Positions 45,637 through 58,000 of a stretch of 64,000 nt of DNA are shown one piece after another; the first letter of the stretch is position 1; each line of letters begins with the position of its first letter. The DNA is taken from the NCBI RefSeq assembly GCF_013426205.1, contig NC_089422.1, forward strand, positions 3,162,001 to 3,226,000, given 5' to 3'. The position numbers were made by a program, and so were the translations under genes. Under the pieces are notes generated by a model. It did no database searches and was not told the DNA's origin. It saw only the letters and a list, made by a program, of their open reading frames with translations. Source of the stretch: Metarhizium brunneum (taxonomy: Eukaryota; Ascomycota; Sordariomycetes; Hypocreales; Clavicipitaceae).

Positions 45637-46146
45637 TTACACGGAGCCGACCAACCCGCTCACCAAGCCGGTGACGCCGGTCAGGCCGCCGACCAAATCA
45701 CTGGCGCCAAGAGTGTTCTCGAGATTTGCAACAGCGCCGCCGGTAGCCTTGTTGAGATAGGCATTGACAGCGTCGATCGGGAGGCCAGACTGGACCATGG
45801 CGAGGGCCTGGCCGATGGCCTGGGCAGCAGCAGGCTTGAGGCCGCCGTGGATCAGATCCAGGAGCTTGTTGGCCAGAGGAACGCCGCCAAGGGCCTTTTC
45901 CACCTACCGACGGCATCAATGTGTTAGTCTAGATTCCTTCTACCAGTGTTATAGAATGCATGTCGAGCTTACCTGAGCAAACGAACCTCCAAACACGCCC
46001 TGGAGCTGGCTCTCGAGCTGACTGGCACCGGTTTTGGCAGTAACACCGCTCAGGACGTTGGTCACCTCACCGAGGACGGATCTCTTGTAGGGGGCGGCAA
46101 AGGCAGTGCCGGCAAGGGCAGCAACGAGCATGGTGATGAACTTCAT
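45637..46146 (-). CDS. Small cysteine-free secreted protein
   Basis: A 146-residue protein from two exons (46146-45973 and 45903-45637), in phase. The N-terminus MKFITMLVAALAGTAFA is a clear signal peptide with likely cleavage after AFA, followed by PYKR, a dibasic Kex2-type site near residue 22. The mature part is Gly-, Ala-, Leu- and Val-rich with short amphipathic stretches (EVTNVLSGVTAKTG, ANKLLDLIHGGLKPAAAQAIG, GLTGVTGLVSGLVGSV) and no cysteine, so it is not a hydrophobin, CFEM or typical disulphide-rich effector. I do not recognise a characterised family; it resembles small secreted cell-surface proteins of filamentous ascomycetes in composition. It has a long upstream region of its own. 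Confidence 0.75.
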
Positions 46147-49053
46147 TTTGATAAGATTAAGTAAGGCTTGGTTATTAGACGCGAGGTAAGAAACGGGGTG
46201 GCTTGTTTAAGCAAAAGAGATGGCGTAAGGCTATGCAAGTGACTTGAAGGAGTGACTGGCTAAGGAGTGACTGTAGTTTATGTGAAGATGCGAGAGAAGA
46301 TGGTTTGTGTCTTTGAGAGGAGGGATACTGGGCACTTATACTGTTGAGCCGGACGGTCCAAGTGGCCCATGTATGGTCCGAGGCCACCGGTATCCCTTTC
46401 ATGATATGACGGATCAATGGAGACGAAACATTGAACCTATTCAGGTTTTCCAGTGATGGACAGGAAATTTCCCATGGCTGCAGAAGTTACCAAGTGTGTA
46501 TTGGTAGCCTTGGTTGCCACCAATCTTGAGAGTGGAAATGCTCAGACGTCCTTGACGTGTTGGACGGCTTTGAACCAACAACGACGGCCCGAAGTTCAGA
46601 CCCGCATAGACCTCAATGCGACCATATATGGCAGGGGATGAGTTGTCGGTCAGATGAGCATGCTGTTCGTAGTACCTGAATTGGCCTGTTGGACGATAAT
46701 CTACCGCGGGAGTTTCGCTCCCAAGCGTGAGGGAGCATCTTGCTGCTCTGCAACTTTGGCTCCTAGAAGGACATGTCAAGGTCCTTTACCTATTCAACAC
46801 CACGGTAGAACATCAAAACTACAAGGTATACGAACCGGTGAAATACATGGGTGGTGACGCCCATCCTGTGGGTGTTTGCTCGCAATGCTGCAAGTTCTGG
46901 GCAAGACGACAAACACAAGACCAACATCCATGTCAACATTGATGGACCCCGCGCCAAGTGCGTAGTTGGTCAAGCGTAATTACCATTCTGCTGTCCTCTT
47001 TGTTTGAATCGCCCAGTTTTGTCCAGTTTGGGAACGCCAGACTTGTCTCCGGACAGATCTGGGGTTGGCAGCAATTCAACCGCCGCATTGACCCTCTGAT
47101 CTTGTCAACTCAAGATACCAGGTACAATAGGCCCATGTGCCATTTGTCTGATAATTAAGTTACGATTGGCATCTCAATGGAGTAGTGATCGCCAGCGGCC
47201 CCCGCCTTCGAGATGATGATGGGACGGTCTGGATCCGCGGTCAGGGAAACTTGACATTTAGGCTAGAAGCACTGACTGGTTCCGCATTCCAACATGTCCT
47301 GTGGAGAAGTTTGCAACTTGGAAACTTCAATGTTGTTATCCGGATTGGGTGTGTTGATGGCAGTACTGCGAGTCTGTCAACAGGACAGCCAAGATGGGAC
47401 GAAAGAGACGTCATGACGTAGCGCCAGATACAACGCGTGTTGGATTTATCGCAGCCCCAAGTAGTCGGTATATACTATTGTCTCATGTCCATAATTTCGT
47501 GAAAGTCCCCTGCCGTGATCGCCCAGTGCTGTTGACTGGTACGCCCAAACTCACACATCAAGTTCTACCAGACATCACCAGTCCCCATCCGACAATGTTC
47601 AATGTTGCGACTTTCGGCGTAGCCTCACTGCAAGGTTTGCATCTGGAAAATGAAGCCAAGTCTTGAAGCCCAAGAAACGGATCCGGCTCTCCGCACGTCC
47701 GCCGACAGGCCATGACAAATTTTCGAAACGTCTGGTCTAACCAACAAGTGAACAACCGTGACATTCACGACGACAAGGCGCCGACAATGGAATGGAGAAA
47801 TCTCATTTCACCGGCCGCATACTCATTACAGGTAATTTTCCTTGCCCGCCCCATTGGCAAATTTCACCACAATCTGAGAGTTTCGGAACTGCATCCCGTT
47901 TTTGGAACATGAATCAAGAACAATGTATGTAGCTTGTGCGCCACGCCGGGGCAAAGCATGGACGATGTACCGAGTCAGACAATGCTGATCAGTTACGGCC
48001 CTCACGCCGTTGGTCTCAAGACATGTGAGAAACCGAGACAAGTTGGAATGCCCAACGCCTGCTGGCTCTCCGAGTTGAGCGCTGCCGTGCCAATGGTCCG
48101 TTGACTCTGGAACCGCGGTGTGAATCCGGGCGTCTCTGCCTCCGACATTTCGTGGCAACCATCCCTTCTCATGCACAAGCACCAGTGTCTCAAGCATTAC
48201 TATGTATCATGATACATCATCTACGGCGTGTAGGCTCCGTCTCTCACGTTTATTTTTATTCATCATGGCCATGAGTACACCAACACACTGCCATGAACCA
48301 TGAGATGTGCGAGAGAAGCAGAACAGCTCATCTGGCAAAAATACCATTTGCATCACGGTATATTGTTTCCCAAGTCTACCGAGTATCTTTTGCGGCAACT
48401 CGGCCGGCGCGGCAGACTCAACTGCTCGTTCAGACGATATCATCAGATACCACAGCAACAGCCTCGAGGCCAGCAGGAGAAGTCAATCACAGTCAATCAT
48501 TACGGGCACATCCCTCATCATCCCGGGCACGCAACTACTCCGGTCTCAAACACGGCCGGCGGCAACAGCACCGTCGCGCCCATCTCATCGCGTCCGAAAG
48601 CATCTGTCCCACCAACGAACATGAGAGTGTAGGAAACAAGGCTCCGTCCCAAGTTGGTTGGTCGAGACACGGCGCACGCAAAGGAAGCAGCGAAACGGAA
48701 TGTTGCCGTCCATGCTCCGGAGGCGCGACATGCAGTTTGGGGGGGGGAGGGAAAAAATAGCAATGCATATCCCGAGCATCCGCTGCAGCTTCACTTTGCT
48801 TGCATGACACAGAGAGCAGGGTTACGTAGATGATTTTTCAACCAAGCTTCATGATTGGTGACGGCGATGCATTTGCTTTTTTTCGTTTGTGCCAGGGTGA
48901 GACCATCACGTGGCGGTTATCGAGCTGCTGCCCGTCCATATATCCTCGAAGAATTTTTTTCGATTCTTTTCAATGTCTCGAGGTCAATCCTCAAGGTCAG
49001 ACAGAGATAGCCCGTGGCTCGGGAGCCCAGGTGAGGTCAACCGGTCAATTCAA
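46147..49053. other. Intergenic, no supported gene
   Basis: About 2.9 kb between the divergent secreted-protein and GT2 genes. The first 250 bases contain a CT/GA-rich stretch typical of fungal promoters. Overlapping open frames near 48200-48810 on both strands show no domain and clash in all frames, so I treat them as chance. Confidence 0.55.
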
Positions 49054-50499
49054 ATGGCGGCCGTCACTACGCTGGTTGCATTCTGGTAAGTCAAGCACCG
49101 AGGACGGCATGTTTTCATGCACCCCCCCCGGGTGACCCGTGACCCGTCCGAGTCGAAAGTCGAGGCCTCGGATCAACTGACGGCAGCTACAGGCTCTGGG
49201 GGTACATTGACAACAGGATCCTGTCGGGCGCGTCCAAGAGGTACCGGCCGGTGCAGCGGCAGGTCGGCAGCCCGGGCTTCGAGCTGGCCGCGTCGGACGT
49301 CAGCGTCATCGTGCCGACGGTCAGCACCAAGGCGTCGTTCCCCGGGTGCCTCCGGACGTGGGCCGCCAACAAGCCGCGCGAGATTGTCATCATCGGCGTC
49401 GAGGAGGAGCGCGAGCAGGTCGCGGGCCTGGTCCGGGAGGCGGCGCTGCCCCCCGACGCGGCGACGCAGGTCCGGCTGCTGTTTGCGCCGGCGGCGAGCA
49501 AGCGCGAGCAGTTCCGGCTGGGCGTCGAGGCGGCCACGGGCAGCATCATCGTCAACGTCGACGACCACATCCTCTGGCCCGAGGCGTTCCTCGACAGCGC
49601 GCTGCCCTGCTTCCACGACAAGTCGGTCGGGGCGGTCGGGCCGGCGCTCGGCGTGCACATCCCGCCGCAGCGCCGCAACAGCAGGGACGTGACGCCCTGG
49701 GAGGCGGCCATGACGAGGGCCCTCTGGCGGAGGAACAGCGGCCTCGCGGCCGTGTACGCCGCGGCCGGGTGGTGCTGGGTGCTGGCCGGGTCGACGGTCC
49801 TGTTCCGCGGCGAGATCCTCCGCGACGCCCGGTTCCTGCACGGCCTCACCAACGACTACTGGCTCGGGCGGTTCAAGCTGGACACGGGCGACGACACCTT
49901 CTCGTCGAGGTGGCTCCAGCAGCACGACTGGAACATTGCCATCCAGGCCATGCCCGAGACGAGGGTGAGCCGGACCACGGTCAAGAGCGGGCGCGCGTTT
50001 TTCGACCAGGCCTTTCGCTGGGAGCGAAGCACCATCCAGTCGTTCCTCCGCACCCTGCGGGACGTCCCCCAGATCTGGAAGAGCCCATACGTGGCCCGCA
50101 AGACCATCGAGAGGGTGTTGCGGCCCGTTCTCACGGCGGTTCATATTCTCGCGTGGATCGTGTCCTTTTCGACATATCCCAGACTCGCGTAAGCAGCCCC
50201 TCGACTTCTTTCCCCCGTGTGTGTGTGTTTCCCTCTCTAAAGAGCCAGCGAGCCACGCAGGTCATTGCTACTTGTGTATTATCTCTGGGACGCCGTCTTG
50301 AGCTACGCCGCGTTTCTCAAGGAGTATCCTTACATGTGGCGCCAGCTGGGGGCGGTGGTGCTGATGGACCATTTCTACATTGTCCAAGATGTTTGGAGTT
50401 GGTTGACGCTCGACAATGTAAGTCCAGGTCGCCTGATTGACAGAATGCCCTCCTCCGTGTCTAACTGTGGAAACGCGCAAGACTTCATGGCACCGGTGA
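49054..50499 (+). CDS. GT2 processive glycosyltransferase (polysaccharide synthase-like)
   Basis: A membrane glycosyltransferase of family 2, of the hyaluronan/cellulose-synthase-like type, making or exporting a surface glycan from a nucleotide sugar. Exons: 49054-49085, 49193-50188, 50261-50417 and 50482-50499, giving 400 residues; the tiny last exon adds TSWHR and a stop. Seen: N-terminal helix MAAVTTLVAFWLWGYI; nucleotide-binding strand SDVSVIVPTVS; VNVDDH at 131-136 (DxD-type metal site); TNDYWLGRFKLDTGDD with TGDD at 242-245; and the QxxRW motif as QAFRW at 283-287, diagnostic of processive GT2 enzymes. Two C-terminal helices follow (VLTAVHILAWIVSF; VYYLWDAVLSYAAF). It resembles, from memory, the fungal GT2 proteins of Zymoseptoria and Fusarium needed for hyphal growth on surfaces, though shorter. 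Confidence 0.9.
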
Positions 50500-51621
50500 G
50501 GGTTGCCGGGCGCAGTGCTCGAGACATGGAGACATGAACTCGAACTGGGCGTTTTCGCGGAACTAAGCCAAGGTTTCAAGCAACATCTAATACTGGGCGG
50601 TTTTCTGTTTTCCTCTTGCCTTTTTTTTTTTTTTTAATTTTTTAATTTTTATCAAAGGGAGAACCATTGTATAATTATAGGAATGCCAACTAATCCAAGT
50701 ATGCGGTACATTTACACTCCAGTCGAGCTGGTCCAAGTGAACAAATTGACCTCAGTCACGGCCCGCCCACCACCGTGACCATCATTGATCGCATCAATCC
50801 CATGGCCGCTTTGCGTCGCTCACATCAACACCAGGACACTCCATCGCAGCGTGGTCAATTTTGATCCCCCGCGCCCAGTCTCTTACCATGTCCCATTGAC
50901 CCCACGCAGATCGATGTCATCAATGCCAGGCTGGGCCCATTGAATGCCTCCCCGCACACTGGTGGCATCGCCAAGCCCCCCGTCTGGCTGCCACGCGACA
51001 AGTGGACCAGCTCGGCCGGCATTGACCAGACAGTCAATGACCCCAGTGCCAGTGCCAGTGCCAGTGGTGCCATCCCCGGCGCCAAACCCACCGCCAGTCA
51101 CGGATCGCGCCGCCCACCAGCATACACAAGCGTCAATGCCAGACAAGAAACAAGACTGGAGAGTCCAGATGTCCGGGCCACGCTGGTTTTGAGTTTCACC
51201 CCAGAAGCCGCCCGCCGCCGCCATTGGCTGCGCCATGCGACGCCCGTCCAAACGGAAAGTCTAAGCGAACTTGGAAACACTGAACCTGACATCTGGACAA
51301 GATTCGACACCAGTCGATTGACGGAACCGAGCGCCCTCTTCCCCGTCTTCTGTCCAACCGCGATTGAACCCCTCAAGATTGCACCATCTCTTCACTGTTC
51401 GGCGGCGGCATTTACTTCAACGCGGCCAGCAACCAGCGTGCCACTCGACAAGACGCAGTGCCACCAGCGTGTGCCACTCCGGCTGGGTGCCTCGTTCCTT
51501 TTTTCCCCAGGTGCCGTGCCCCCCTTCTCGCCGTCAACTGGTCTGCCAAACCTCGTCCGTCCCATCGACTCACTGGCTGCCGAGTCCCTACGGTACCAGT
51601 TGACATGTAGGTGCTCAACTT

Positions 51622-51656
<35 letters not shown>

Positions 51657-53230
51657 TGTGCATCCCCCCCTCCCCCGTCTTTTGTCCCACGGGGCATTGA
51701 ATCACCCATTGACAGTGCGTCTTCTTCAGCAGACGCCCGGTGCTTTCGCACTGCCCGCCTGTAACGCGTGTAGACTCGGTGCAACAGCACGCATGGCCCA
51801 TCAATGACCGGCTGGGGTCAAAAAGCATCACATCACATCAAGTCCCTCCCCCGCCCTGGGATAAGGGGCTGGTGAGACTTGACGATGGACGCATCGTCGA
51901 CTCGGCGCCCCGTCTGGTCTGGTCTCTCCCGCGCCATGCACCGTTGCACGGCGTACCCGCCGACTAGTATCTACCCGTGCGTCGACTCTTGCTCCTCAAT
52001 CAAATCGACTGCCGTCTGCGTCACCGGGTGTCAGATGAAACGTCAACTCGGTCCCTGGACTTGTTCAATCTTGTTCCTGTGCCCCGGGCCCCGGGCCTCG
52101 ACGTCTTTTTACTTCGTGTCCCCTGCCACGTGGCTCTGTATACCCAGCCCCCAGGGTTGATTCCTCTTCTCTTCTCTTGTCTTGTCCTCGTTGTTTCAAG
52201 TCCTACGCGGAGCCAAGGGAGAAAGAAAGTACGCAATAGGCGCCGGGAACCACGCCGGGTATTACATACCAAGTAGGTAGTTTGTCGCGTAGGCGTGTGG
52301 TAAAGGCCCGGATGCTTTGAGAAGCCGTCGCCCACAGCCAAGTCATTCATTCATGTGGTACTTGACCCGTGCGAGTTGCTGCTTCGCTGTATTACCCGCC
52401 CCTTGCCGTGCCTGCTGGTTGGACTGTCCATGGCATGATAACCATGATACCCACCTTGAACATGATGCCGTTGCTTTTCACGTCGTCTACATCTAGACCC
52501 CAGCCATGTGTCCCCAAGAATCAACACCAAGTGCCATCAGTCCAATCTAGGCGGCGAGCATCACCATCGTTTGGCCATCCGCCCTGAGCCGGGGAGGCCT
52601 GCCCAGCTTCCATGCAACACAATCAACCCAGGTCAATAGTGGTCAAGGCAGTACAGTAGTCAAAGTTCATTCATTTTTTATTGCTCTTCACTTGACGACC
52701 CTGAGGGTCATCCGGGAGCTGAATCCATGTCCCCAGTCTCCCACCTCCTTCCTGATTCCGCTGCCACTTCATCGTCATTCTTCCCCCGCCTCATGATAGT
52801 TTGAAAACATTACTCTGACATTACATGATTCCGTCTTGTGGCAACGTCTAAAAATTTTTGGTTCCCTTGTGGCACACTCCTCTTAAGTTGAACGCCTTCC
52901 TTTTTTTCCTTCCATATACAAAATCTCACACACAGGTAATTAACACGAAAGGAACCCTTCCTTTGGGTTGTCCATCTAAATAATTTCTTTTCGGCGCCAG
53001 TGGGGTCGCTCAAGCTGTTGTTATACGATTAAAAAAAAAAGGAATGACTGTAGTGGGGGTATCTCTTTGTGTCGCTTCATAAAACAAAGGGGAAAAAAAG
53101 GCCGGGCTGCAATAAAAGACGCAAAAAGATTCGCTTGGTCGCAATTTCGCCTTCAACAAGGCTGTTGAGGGCACCAATTCAAATCGCAATGACGGCGGTG
53201 GCTTGACGGCATATGCAGCCGTGAGGCACG
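50500..53230. other. Intergenic with simple repeats, no supported gene
   Basis: About 2.7 kb. It holds a T/A homopolymer stretch (50620-50655), AGTGCC repeats around 51046-51070 and the hexanucleotide repeat at 51622. The open frames at 50940-51830 on both strands are built on these repeats and are not credible proteins. Confidence 0.6.
51622..51660. repeat. (GTGCTC)n hexanucleotide repeat
   Basis: About six tandem GTGCTC units, the last imperfect (GTGCTT). It generates runs of alternating residues in the translated frames, a sign that those frames are not genes. Confidence 0.85.
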
Positions 53231-55033
53231 CTATTTGCGCAGTCCTACCCGATCTGCTAGGGTCTTCCAGAACCGACCCTTTGCATCTTCGCTTCTTGCA
53301 CGCACCATTACCGCATCCCGTTGCATGGGTCCAACAATGTCTTCGTCACCCCGGCCGGGGAACTTGCCGTCCGCGTCAAGTGACTTCAACATTTGCGGCA
53401 CGGCGCTCGGAAGGCAGTCCTCCAGACGTCTCCACTCGAGCTCGGCAACAAGATCGTCATGCGCTGGCAGTCGCGCGAGCGCCGCGGCATTGGAGCTGCT
53501 AGAACGGCCACGTCCCCGGCCCCGGCTCTGGTTTCGGGACTCGCTGACGGATCCAGCGGTTGAATGGCTAGTGTTTTTCACAATGTCTCCAAACGTTGTC
53601 TGCCAGCGAAGTTCCACCTCGGCCCATTTCCGCTCGGTGAGATTGTAGATTTTGCTCGTCTGTCCATAATTTTCGCCAGTCCTGACCAAGTGCTTCGTGT
53701 AATTTATGCGAGCCAGATCCCAGTCATTCCGGAATTTGGCAATCGTTTCTGGGTTGATGGTTTCCAGCTCGTACGGCTGTGGTGAGATGGTGAAATTGGC
53801 GTGTCCAAGTTTGTCCGACCACTCGTCATGCTCCTGCAAAATCGCGGGAAGCGGAAGTGGCGGCTCTGTGCTGCTGGACACATTTCGCAGAGAGGACATG
53901 GATGGGCGAGTGCTCAGCGGTGGTCGGGAGAACTGCGCCGGCGCACCAAACACAGGCGACAGCGGAGCATCCGGGGTTGGGCTTGTTTCAACTTTGGGTG
54001 ACTGCAGCGGCGACTCTCGCGGAGGCGAAGCGAGCGGGTTGATGAGGAGGGGAGGGAGGAGAGGAGTAGTAGCCATGGCGCGATCGCGTTCCAGATTAGA
54101 GTGATCTTCGGGAGTAATGTCTATGCCAAGTCCAGTTCCCGCGCCATCGCTGAGGCTGTAGAAAGACATGCTTGGGTTGGACGGGACCGGTGGCATCGAC
54201 TCGGCAGCACGCTCGGGAAGGTAATGGGTTGACGAGGACATGGACGATGAACGGCTGCTCATCGACTCACGAGCCAACACGTTCTCCAGGGTTAGCCCAG
54301 TGGTGGGCGACGCTCTGGGAGCTGCACGCTTACTCGACCGCCATCGCTTGAGAGTAGGCATTCGAGCGCCCAGCCGTGATGTGAACTCGGATAAAGCAGC
54401 TTCAGTAGTAGTGCGCTTTTTTCGAGGGTAGCGAGGGTCCGTGGTGAAGTCGGTGTCGCTCAAAAAGCCCATGTCGTAGTCGATGTCACACTCCGAGACG
54501 AAATCAGAAGGGAATATTGCCTCTGAGCTGTTGCGGTGGGAACAAGGCTGGTCACCTGCAGAAGAATATATTGGTCAGTACGATTCTCGTGCTCAAGTGG
54601 CCAACACGACCAGGATACAGTGACGGCACATACACAGGCAGCTGTACAGGCCAAAGTGCTGACCGGAAAGAGTAGCTGTGTCCTCCCCGCGGTCTAGCGG
54701 TTCCTCTTCAACATCAGGCAGCTGTCGCAAGCTAGACATGGTGCTCGAGGCCTGTGATGGTGAGGTTGGGCATTCCTGCGCCAGCTGCATGGGCAGTTCC
54801 AGCGACGAGGTGGAGCTCGAGCATCTCTGGTGGCCCTTGGGCGAGAAGATGGGTGTTACGGGGGAGGTGATGTCGGATGCTGAGGAATTGGTAGTGTAGT
54901 AGACGAATGATTGATCGCCATAGTCGGGAGTTGCCATGGCGGGCGGTCCCTTGACTTGTTGCTGATCAGTCCGTAGTCCAAATCGCTGTTCGACCAGCGG
55001 CGGTAGGAGCAGAGGCTTGAGTTTGGGCGTCAT
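53231..55033 (-). CDS. Ser/Pro-rich conserved-looking protein of unknown function
   Basis: Two exons (55033-54634 and 54555-53231), in phase, give about 574 residues; a second candidate start at 54937 (MATPDYGDQSF) would give 542. The first half is low-complexity and Ser/Pro-rich with many SP sites (TSPVTPIFSPKGH, SRSSSMSSSTHYLP), probably disordered and phosphorylated. The second half has an ordered helical region: ETIAKFRNDWDLARINYTKHLVRTG, then WAEVELRWQTTFGDIV, an RGRGRGR stretch, and a C-terminal WRRLEDCLPSAVPQML to GRFWKTLADRVGLRK. I do not recognise a named domain. The order/disorder pattern and preserved splice phase support a real gene. No signal peptide or membrane helix is seen, so it is probably cytosolic or nuclear. 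Confidence 0.75.
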
Positions 55034-58000
55034 GCCTGCACAGCGTCGGGGCTGTGAGAACACAGCGGTGGCTGGCGGCTTTGCGAACTGGTCAACTATC
55101 GTGCGGGCGGTGTCGATATGTCGTGAGGTACTAGTAGTATAGAGTTGACGTGGAGGAGAGGAGGCAACTCTGGGAGGGCAGGCGAGCGAAGATATGGCGC
55201 CGCGCAGAACCCTGGACCTGTGCGGAACAGACAAGTCACAGGCCGGTCCTTGGAACTCTTTGGAACCCACCAAGTTGCTGGCAGCGAAGGTTCGGGCTGC
55301 TGTATGCGGGTTCTTGGGCGCCTCCGACGTAGGAATCGATCCAAAAGTGACCGACTGAGTGGGAAACAGACAAGAGGTGGGCTTTTGGTGGGGTCTTTGT
55401 TGGAAGCCTTCTGGCCAAAGGCGTTCCCCACTTGCAGACACTTGACTGGTCAGCTCGACTCAGTTCCTCGGGGTGGAGGCCGATGGCTGAGGTGGGCGGG
55501 TGGCGGGTCTTTGCACAATCCTTAGTGCTTGTGCCGATGTACCCAAGTACTCTGGCGTCTTGACGCGACTGGGTTGGGCTTGCGGAGTAGAAGACTTGTG
55601 GAAGGGCAAAAAAAAAAAAAAAGAGAGAAAAGTGGGCTCTGCTTTTTGGCCACGGCCCAAGACCAAAGCAGGCCAAAGCGTGTCTTGGAGGAGCGGCAGG
55701 CTGAAGGATTTGTGACCTAGTTCCCGCACGGGGCTGGGTCTTTGTGCGGACACAATGGCAGGACAAAGACGCCGGGGTAATAGATGCTGTGTGGGTGGAG
55801 GGAGGGATGATGGAGGTGAGGTGGATGACGGCGGTGGACGGTTGCGGATGGTGGTGGACGGTGTGTCGTGTGTTCAATGTTGGATGTCTGGAGACGGCAC
55901 CAACAGCAACAGAACACAGAAGACAGAACAGAATGCTCCGGAATGCGTTTCTCGGGAGGGGGCGGAAGCAGGCCGTTTATAAACATGAACGGCGGCGTCG
56001 ACTCGCCATGAATCGAAATCCGGCGCAATCCAAGGCGAGGCGGGAAGAGCAAAACGCCCAACGCGTGCAGTAGTACTCCGTAGACCGGGGGGGTTGCAGT
56101 TCCACGTGTTGGCGCGATGCCGGTTGGGCCAGAGCTGCCCAGGACTCACTCAGGAGCCGTCAATGTCAATGGTGTCTCTTCTCTGAGGGCTGGATAATTT
56201 AGGGCACCCAGCTTCTTGCTTGCCTTTGTCGAGCGTGCGTGTGCGTGTGCGTGTGCGTATGCCCAATGGAGAGGCCAACCGACCAGTCGCCTACGTATCA
56301 GTGTGTCTCTGCGTCAATCCAACAGCCAGCGGGTAAGTGCCTCGCTCAATTGGGCCAAACACCAAGGCGCAGTTGTGCCCTGCGGATGTGGTGATGCTGA
56401 TCCGGGCACGTGAGAGTTGACGCCGATGCCGGTTGCTTTTGCTTGACGTGGACAGACGCACTTCGCCAGAGCAATCTGGTGATCCTTGCCTACCGAGCCT
56501 GCCTAGGCGTTTGCTGTGGTGCCAGCAGTCGATGTCTCACTGTGTTGTGTGGCAGATGCACGAGTATTGTAGTGATATCCTGCGCCTGGTGATGTCTTTT
56601 TTGTTTCTTGTCGTTGTTCTTGTTTCCTCGCATTGGCGCTTAGAGAGGAGGTGAGCGTTTATCGATTTGGACAGGTTGCCAGAACCAACAGACGAAAGAA
56701 ATGCCGTCGGCTAGGACAGACAGATTGCAAAAAAAAGAAAAAGAAAATTAAAAAATTCTACTTGCAGAACAGCGAGGGCCGGACCGTGGCATCACCATAG
56801 GGTCTGGTGGCGGCACAAGATACATATGTAGTTTCAACGGCCCGTCAGGGTGCATTCGACCGAGATCAAGGTCGGACGAGATACTACTCCGTGTATACGC
56901 ATCTGAGAGGAGAGGGCGACGTACAGTATTCGACGGCCCTGAGCCTGAGCCTGAGCCACGGCACGTCGTTGCTGCGTGCTTTGTTGTTGTTCCTCCTGGA
57001 GCCCATTCATGCACGCAGACCAAGCTGGGCCGGGTGAAACAAACCAATTGACGGCCTCGGACACAGACATAGCTTGAACGTTTCAACTTCTCGCAACGGA
57101 CGGGTAGATAGATGGACAGCTCGACGGCGACGAGGCCAGAGCGGGAGGCCAAGCTTTGGCCATGGCACGGAAAGCCCCGGGCCCAAGAGATCCAGATCAT
57201 ACTTGTACCGTCGACATGGCTCTCATATCGTCTCTTTGACCTTTTCTCAGCAAGGGACCCTTGGCTGGCCGTCGACACGTTCAATGTTGCCATTCGCGCC
57301 TCTCTTGTCCTTGTCCCTGTCTCTCCTCCCAACGCCCTCGCTCCCGGCTCTACCCCAGCCTCTCTCTTCCAAGGTCGCGGGACAACCATAAGTCCATCCA
57401 GCTGTTTTTTAGTTTCGCGTTTCTGTGGGAGGAAGAAACCGAACCGACGGAAACTCGACCGCCGCCGGCCCAGGCCTATAATAATCAAGCGTGTGCCATC
57501 GGATCCACTGTCCATCCTCTCCATGTCCAAAAGAAGCTTTCGAGCTCGATGCATGTCGCTCAGAGCAGTCAAGTAGCAGCCACGGGGCCCTCGTCTTCAT
57601 TGTCTTCATTCTCTCTCCCTCGCCCTCTTTCCGGCCTCTTTCTCTCCACTCCTTTCCGCTCCGCCCAACCCGGGGCTGCTCGAGCTCTAATACTGGTTGG
57701 TTTCTGCAGCTCCTAGACAAGGGCTCCAAACCCATGGAGCCTGTACCTAGCAAAGCACGTTTCCCCCAGGGTTGCGGATGTACCAGACATATTGATGCGG
57801 AATATATGTTTACTACCGAGTACGGAGTACTCCGTACGGGGAATACCAGCTTGCGCTACCAAACTAGCAGACAGCCGAGTTGCTGCCACTTGACTTTGCT
57901 AATAATACCGACCATGCTGCGCAGTCATAAACGGCCGTGGTCATGCAAAGCTCCGCCTCAAATCCCCCTGCCGCGTCGTGTTTTCAGTACACCTTTGTGG

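Noticed and set aside
48293..48810. Cluster of overlapping open frames of 70-155 codons
   Set aside because: All three frames on both strands are open at once, which reflects composition, not coding.
49173..50144. 323-codon open frame on the minus strand
   Set aside because: Shadow of the GT2 gene; composition is Arg/Pro/Gly-biased as expected from GC-rich antisense.
50940..51830. Ala/Arg- and Ser/Val-repeat open frames on both strands
   Set aside because: They are produced by the AGTGCC and GTGCTC simple repeats.
56748..57572. 274-codon open frame on the minus strand in the gene desert
   Set aside because: Arg/Ser-rich with no domain and no upstream context; competing frames on both strands at the same place suggest chance.
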